A stretch of DNA of 64,000 nucleotides from positions 620,001 to 684,000 of the forward strand of contig JADJTI010000001.1 in NCBI GenBank assembly GCA_016711265.1. Reading direction: 5' to 3'. The position numbers and the translations under genes were made by a program. Positions 61,339-64,000 of this stretch are shown here, in pieces; positions within the stretch are counted from its first letter, which is position 1; each line of letters starts with the position of its first letter. This stretch comes from Austwickia sp. (GTDB taxonomy: Bacteria; Actinomycetota; Actinomycetes; Actinomycetales; Dermatophilaceae). Under the pieces are notes generated by a model that was given only the letters and a program-made list of their open reading frames with translations, made no database searches and had not been told where the DNA came from.

Positions 61339-62868
61339 ATGACCGAGGACTTCCTGGCTCGGGTCGGAACGCTTATCCGCGACGCACGACGGAGCAAGGG
61401 AATGACGCAGACCGAACTCGCTGAGCGCCTGAGCAGCAGCCAGAGCGCTGTCGCTCGGATCGAGCAAGGCAAGCAGAACCTCAGCCTGGAGATGCTCAAC
61501 CGGATCAGCTCCAGCCTCGACGCCGAACTGGTCTCCTTCGGTCCTCCCGGGGCCCAGCACCTGCGGATCTATGGCGGCACCAAGTTGTCAGGCAGCATCG
61601 ACGTCAAGACCAGCAAGAACGCCGCGGTCGCGCTGCTGTGCGCCGCCCTGCTCAACCGTGGCCGAACCACCTTGCGCAACATGGCCCGGATCGAAGAGGT
61701 CAACCGGATCATCGAGGTGCTGGGCAGCATCGGCGTCCGGGTGCGCTGGCTGGCCGGCAGCAACGACCTGGAGATCGTGCCCCCCGCCCACCTCGACCTG
61801 GCGGCGATGGACCAGGACGCGGCACGTCGTACCCGCACGGTCATTATGTTCCTCGGTCCGTTGCTGCACCAGTTCGACTCCTTCGCCCTGCCCTACGCCG
61901 GGGGCTGCGACCTCGGGGCGCGCACGGTCATCCCGCACCTGAGTGCGCTGCGGCATTTCGGCCTCGACGTGGAGACGACCAACAGCGTGTACGCCGCTCG
62001 GGTGCGTCCCGACGTACGCCCGGAACGTCCCATCGTGCTCACCGAACGTGGCGACACCGTCACCGAGAACGCGCTGATGGCGGCCGCCCGCAACGACGGG
62101 GTGACGGTCATCCGCAACGCCAGCTCCAACTACATGGTCCAAGACCTGTGCTTCTTCCTGCGCAAGCTCGGCGTCGGGATTGAGGGGATCGGCACCACGA
62201 CCCTGACCGTCACCGGGGTGCCTGACATCGACGTCGACGTCGACTACTCCCCCTCCGAGGACCCGATCGAGGCGATGAGCCTGCTCGCCGCCGCCGTCGT
62301 GACCGAGTCGGAGATCACCATCCGCCGGGTACCCATCGAGTTCATGGAGATCGAGCTCGCCCTGCTCTCCGAAATGGGCATGACCTACCACCTGACGCCG
62401 GAGTACCCCTCGGCGAACGGGTTCACCCGATTGGTGGACCTCACCACGATCCCGGGGCCGCTGCACGCACCCATCGACAAGATCCACCCGATGCCCTTCC
62501 CCGGGCTGAACATCGACAACCTGCCGTTCTTCGCCCTCATCGGGGCGGTCGCGCAGGGCCGGACGATGCTGCACGACTGGGTGTATGAGAACCGGGCCAT
62601 CTACCTCACCGAGCTGAACCGGGTCGGCGCCAAGGTCCAACTCCTCGACCCCCACCGGGTCCTCATCGACGGTCCCACCCGCTGGCGGGCCGCCGAGGTC
62701 GGATGCCCCCCCGCGCTGCGACCGGGCGTGGTGATCCTGATCGCCATGCTCGCGGCGCCGGGGATCTCCATGCTGCGCAACGTCTACGTCATCAACCGTG
62801 GCTATGAGGATCTGGCCCAACGGCTCAACGCCCTGGGGGCCCGGATCGAGAGCTTCCGGGACGCCTGA
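61339..62868 (+). CDS. XRE helix-turn-helix domain fused to a MurA-like enolpyruvyl transferase
   Basis: 509 residues. Residues 5-62 form a Cro/CI-type DNA-binding domain (LIRDARRSKGMTQTELAERL, SSSQSAVARIEQGKQNLS). From about residue 75 the protein follows UDP-GlcNAc enolpyruvyl transferase: GGTKLSGSIDVKTSKNAAVA with the catalytic Lys-Asn pair, NMARIEEVNRIIEVLGSIGV, and the PEP-binding loop AGGCDLGAR with its Cys retained, ending INRGYEDLAQRLNALGA with the conserved Arg. Residues needed for catalysis look present. Fusions of this kind are known in actinobacteria but their role is not established; it may be a MurA paralogue that also regulates a promoter. Transcribed alone after the fadB terminator. 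Confidence 0.88.
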   Translation: MTEDFLARVGTLIRDARRSKGMTQTELAERLSSSQSAVARIEQGKQNLSLEMLNRISSSLDAELVSFGPPGAQHLRIYGGTKLSGSIDVKTSKNAAVALLCAALLNRGRTTLRNMARIEEVNRIIEVLGSIGVRVRWLAGSNDLEIVPPAHLDLAAMDQDAARRTRTVIMFLGPLLHQFDSFALPYAGGCDLGARTVIPHLSALRHFGLDVETTNSVYAARVRPDVRPERPIVLTERGDTVTENALMAAARNDGVTVIRNASSNYMVQDLCFFLRKLGVGIEGIGTTTLTVTGVPDIDVDVDYSPSEDPIEAMSLLAAAVVTESEITIRRVPIEFMEIELALLSEMGMTYHLTPEYPSANGFTRLVDLTTIPGPLHAPIDKIHPMPFPGLNIDNLPFFALIGAVAQGRTMLHDWVYENRAIYLTELNRVGAKVQLLDPHRVLIDGPTRWRAAEVGCPPALRPGVVILIAMLAAPGISMLRNVYVINRGYEDLAQRLNALGARIESFRDA

Positions 62869-62979
62869 GGGACGAGGTCGCCCCGGAGCGTGCATGATCG
62901 GGGGCATGCGTGCATCCCCACCGCCTGACCCGTGGTATCCGTCGACCGGCGCGGACGTCCTGGCGCGGAGATCCTGCTG

Positions 62980-63630
62980 ATGCCCGGCGGGTGGACCGAG
63001 GCGCTGGGCTACCTCGCCTCGTTCTTCATCGTGGTGTCGCTGTCCATGCGTTCGGTGGTCAAGCTGCGGGTGGCCTCGCTGATCGGTGGCACGGCATACA
63101 CGGCGTACGGCGCGCTGATCGGATCGTGGCCGGTCATCGTCACCAACGCGATCGTGGTGTGCCTGAACATCTGGCGCCTTCGCGGTGAGTTCGCCGGGGA
63201 GAAGAACCTCGGCGCGGTCCCCATGGACCCGGGGGCACCGTTCCTGGCCGACTTCCTGCGCTCTCACCTGCGGGACATCCACGAGACGCAGCCGGCATAC
63301 GACGACCCGAGCCGCGGCGACACGGCCTTCGTGCTGATGCGCGACGGAATGCCCGCGGGCGCCGTGGTCGGGGCGCGCGACGGCGACCGGCTGGAGGTGC
63401 TGCTGGATTACGTGCTGCCGGACTACCGCGACTCCCGCCTGGGGCACTGGTTCTACGGCCGGGACAGCTCTCCCCTGCCGGGGCTGGGCATCACCGAACT
63501 GACCGCCCGCCCCAGCACGGACACCCACCGTGGATACCTCCAGCGGGTGGGTTTCGCCGCCGATGGGGCCGGTGGCGACGCCGGCACCTCTGGTTCGGAT
63601 GCCACCGTGATGCGAAGGAGCCTGGCGTGA
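62980..63630 (+). CDS. YgjV-like membrane protein with GNAT-like C-terminal domain
   Basis: 216 residues. The N-terminal 75 residues form three short membrane helices (EALGYLASFFIVVSLSMRS, ASLIGGTAYTAYGALIGSW, VIVTNAIVVCLNIWRL), the pattern of YgjV proteins. The rest, about 130 residues, resembles an acetyltransferase fold (DTAFVLMRDGMPAGAVVGAR, DYRDSRLGHWFYGRDS, HRGYLQRVGFAADG) without a clear acetyl-CoA loop. The ATG at 62980 has GGAG nine bases upstream; the frame extends back to 62932. Its stop overlaps the adenosine deaminase start (GTGA). Confidence 0.75.
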   Translation: MPGGWTEALGYLASFFIVVSLSMRSVVKLRVASLIGGTAYTAYGALIGSWPVIVTNAIVVCLNIWRLRGEFAGEKNLGAVPMDPGAPFLADFLRSHLRDIHETQPAYDDPSRGDTAFVLMRDGMPAGAVVGARDGDRLEVLLDYVLPDYRDSRLGHWFYGRDSSPLPGLGITELTARPSTDTHRGYLQRVGFAADGAGGDAGTSGSDATVMRRSLA

Positions 63631-64000
63631 GCCTCACCCGCGAACGGATCGCCGCCCTGCCCAAGGTGTCGCTGCACGACCACCTCGATGGTGGGTTGCG
63701 GCCGGGGACCGTCATCGAGCTCGCCGACGAGGTCGGGTGGGAGTTGCCGTCCCGCGATCCGCAGGCCCTGGGCGACTGGTTCTTCGAGGCCGCGTCCTCG
63801 GGCTCCCTGGAACGCTACCTGGAGACCTTCGCGCACACCACGGCTGTGATGCAGACCACCGAGCAGCTGCGCCGGGTGGCCCGCGAGTACGTCGTGGATC
63901 TCGCCGCCGACGGCGTCGTGTACGCCGAGACCAGGTGGGCTCCCGGGCAGCACCTGCGGGCGGGGTTGAGCCTGCCCGACACCGTCGAGGCGGTCGCTGA
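63627..64000 (+). CDS. add: Adenosine deaminase (3' end beyond the window)
   Basis: Open from GTG at 63627 to the window edge, about 124 residues. KVSLHDHLDGGLRPGTVIEL is the N-terminal metal-binding HxH block of adenosine/AMP deaminases; ADGVVYAETRWAP matches the conserved Y(A/L)E(T/V)R(W/Y)AP segment. It would hydrolyse adenosine to inosine in purine salvage. The start overlaps the stop of the YgjV-like gene by four bases, indicating translational coupling. The remaining catalytic motifs lie outside the window. Confidence 0.88.
   Translation, partial: MSLTRERIAALPKVSLHDHLDGGLRPGTVIELADEVGWELPSRDPQALGDWFFEAASSGSLERYLETFAHTTAVMQTTEQLRRVAREYVVDLAADGVVYAETRWAPGQHLRAGLSLPDTVEAVA

Overview
The window is chromosomal DNA from a high-GC Gram-positive actinobacterium, most likely Micrococcales (Intrasporangiaceae/Dermatophilaceae-like; the rank is inference). 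Pointers are the very high GC and GTG starts, the lipB-lipA-DUF4191-RDD-glnA order, the hemQ/hemE/DUF3000/ribonuclease D/thiolase neighbourhood, a GlnR-type operator before glnA, and a Gly-Cys-Val tRNA cluster. I see no prophage, transposase, integrase or CRISPR array.

Layout. 1-5.2 kb: an ECF vitamin-transporter ATPase (cut by the window edge) and S component, an M1 peptidase lipoprotein, and cobU-cobS. Three reading frames are disrupted here. 5.3-19.7 kb: core metabolism (gcvT, pepA, an acyltransferase, lpd, sucB, an SDR epimerase, a Ser/Thr kinase, lipB-lipA, a DUF4191 protein). Lpd, the E2 subunit, the lipoate genes and GcvT all belong to lipoate-dependent chemistry. 19.7-24 kb: RDD protein, glnA with its GlnR box, a non-natural poly-G tract, a wax-ester synthase/DGAT and an acyl-CoA-binding protein. 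24.1-27.9 kb: a CitA/CitB-type two-component system divergent from a GntP-type permease. 27.9-40.9 kb: a run of ten leftward genes, nine of which look like a cell-surface polysaccharide locus: five glycosyltransferases, a NodB deacetylase, a 1160-residue flippase/GT-C-like fusion, a membrane protein coupled to both neighbours and a GH5-like lipoprotein. The tenth is a nitronate monooxygenase-like gene at the 3' end.

41.2-46.9 kb: a small zinc-ribbon gene, three tRNAs with a strong terminator, glgX, a PPK2 with a lysine-rich tail and an alpha/beta hydrolase. 47.0-50.4 kb: an ATP-dependent DNA ligase and a LigD-type polymerase in convergent orientation, separated by a 1.1-kb cassette (GNAT gene plus a 58-aa gene) that is bounded by two 125-bp copies of the ligase 3' end. 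50.5-57.7 kb: msrB, hemQ overlapping a CPA1 antiporter gene, a YczE-like protein, hemE, DUF3000 and ribonuclease D. 57.8-64 kb: fadA-fadB beta-oxidation genes behind a palindromic operator, an XRE-MurA fusion, a YgjV/GNAT-like protein and the start of an adenosine deaminase.

The two most unusual things are the flippase/GT-C fusion in its tightly coupled three-gene unit, and the cassette between duplicated ligase 3' ends. The poly-G tract and the clustered frameshifts point to local sequence-quality problems, so missing domains in those places should not be read as biology without checking reads.
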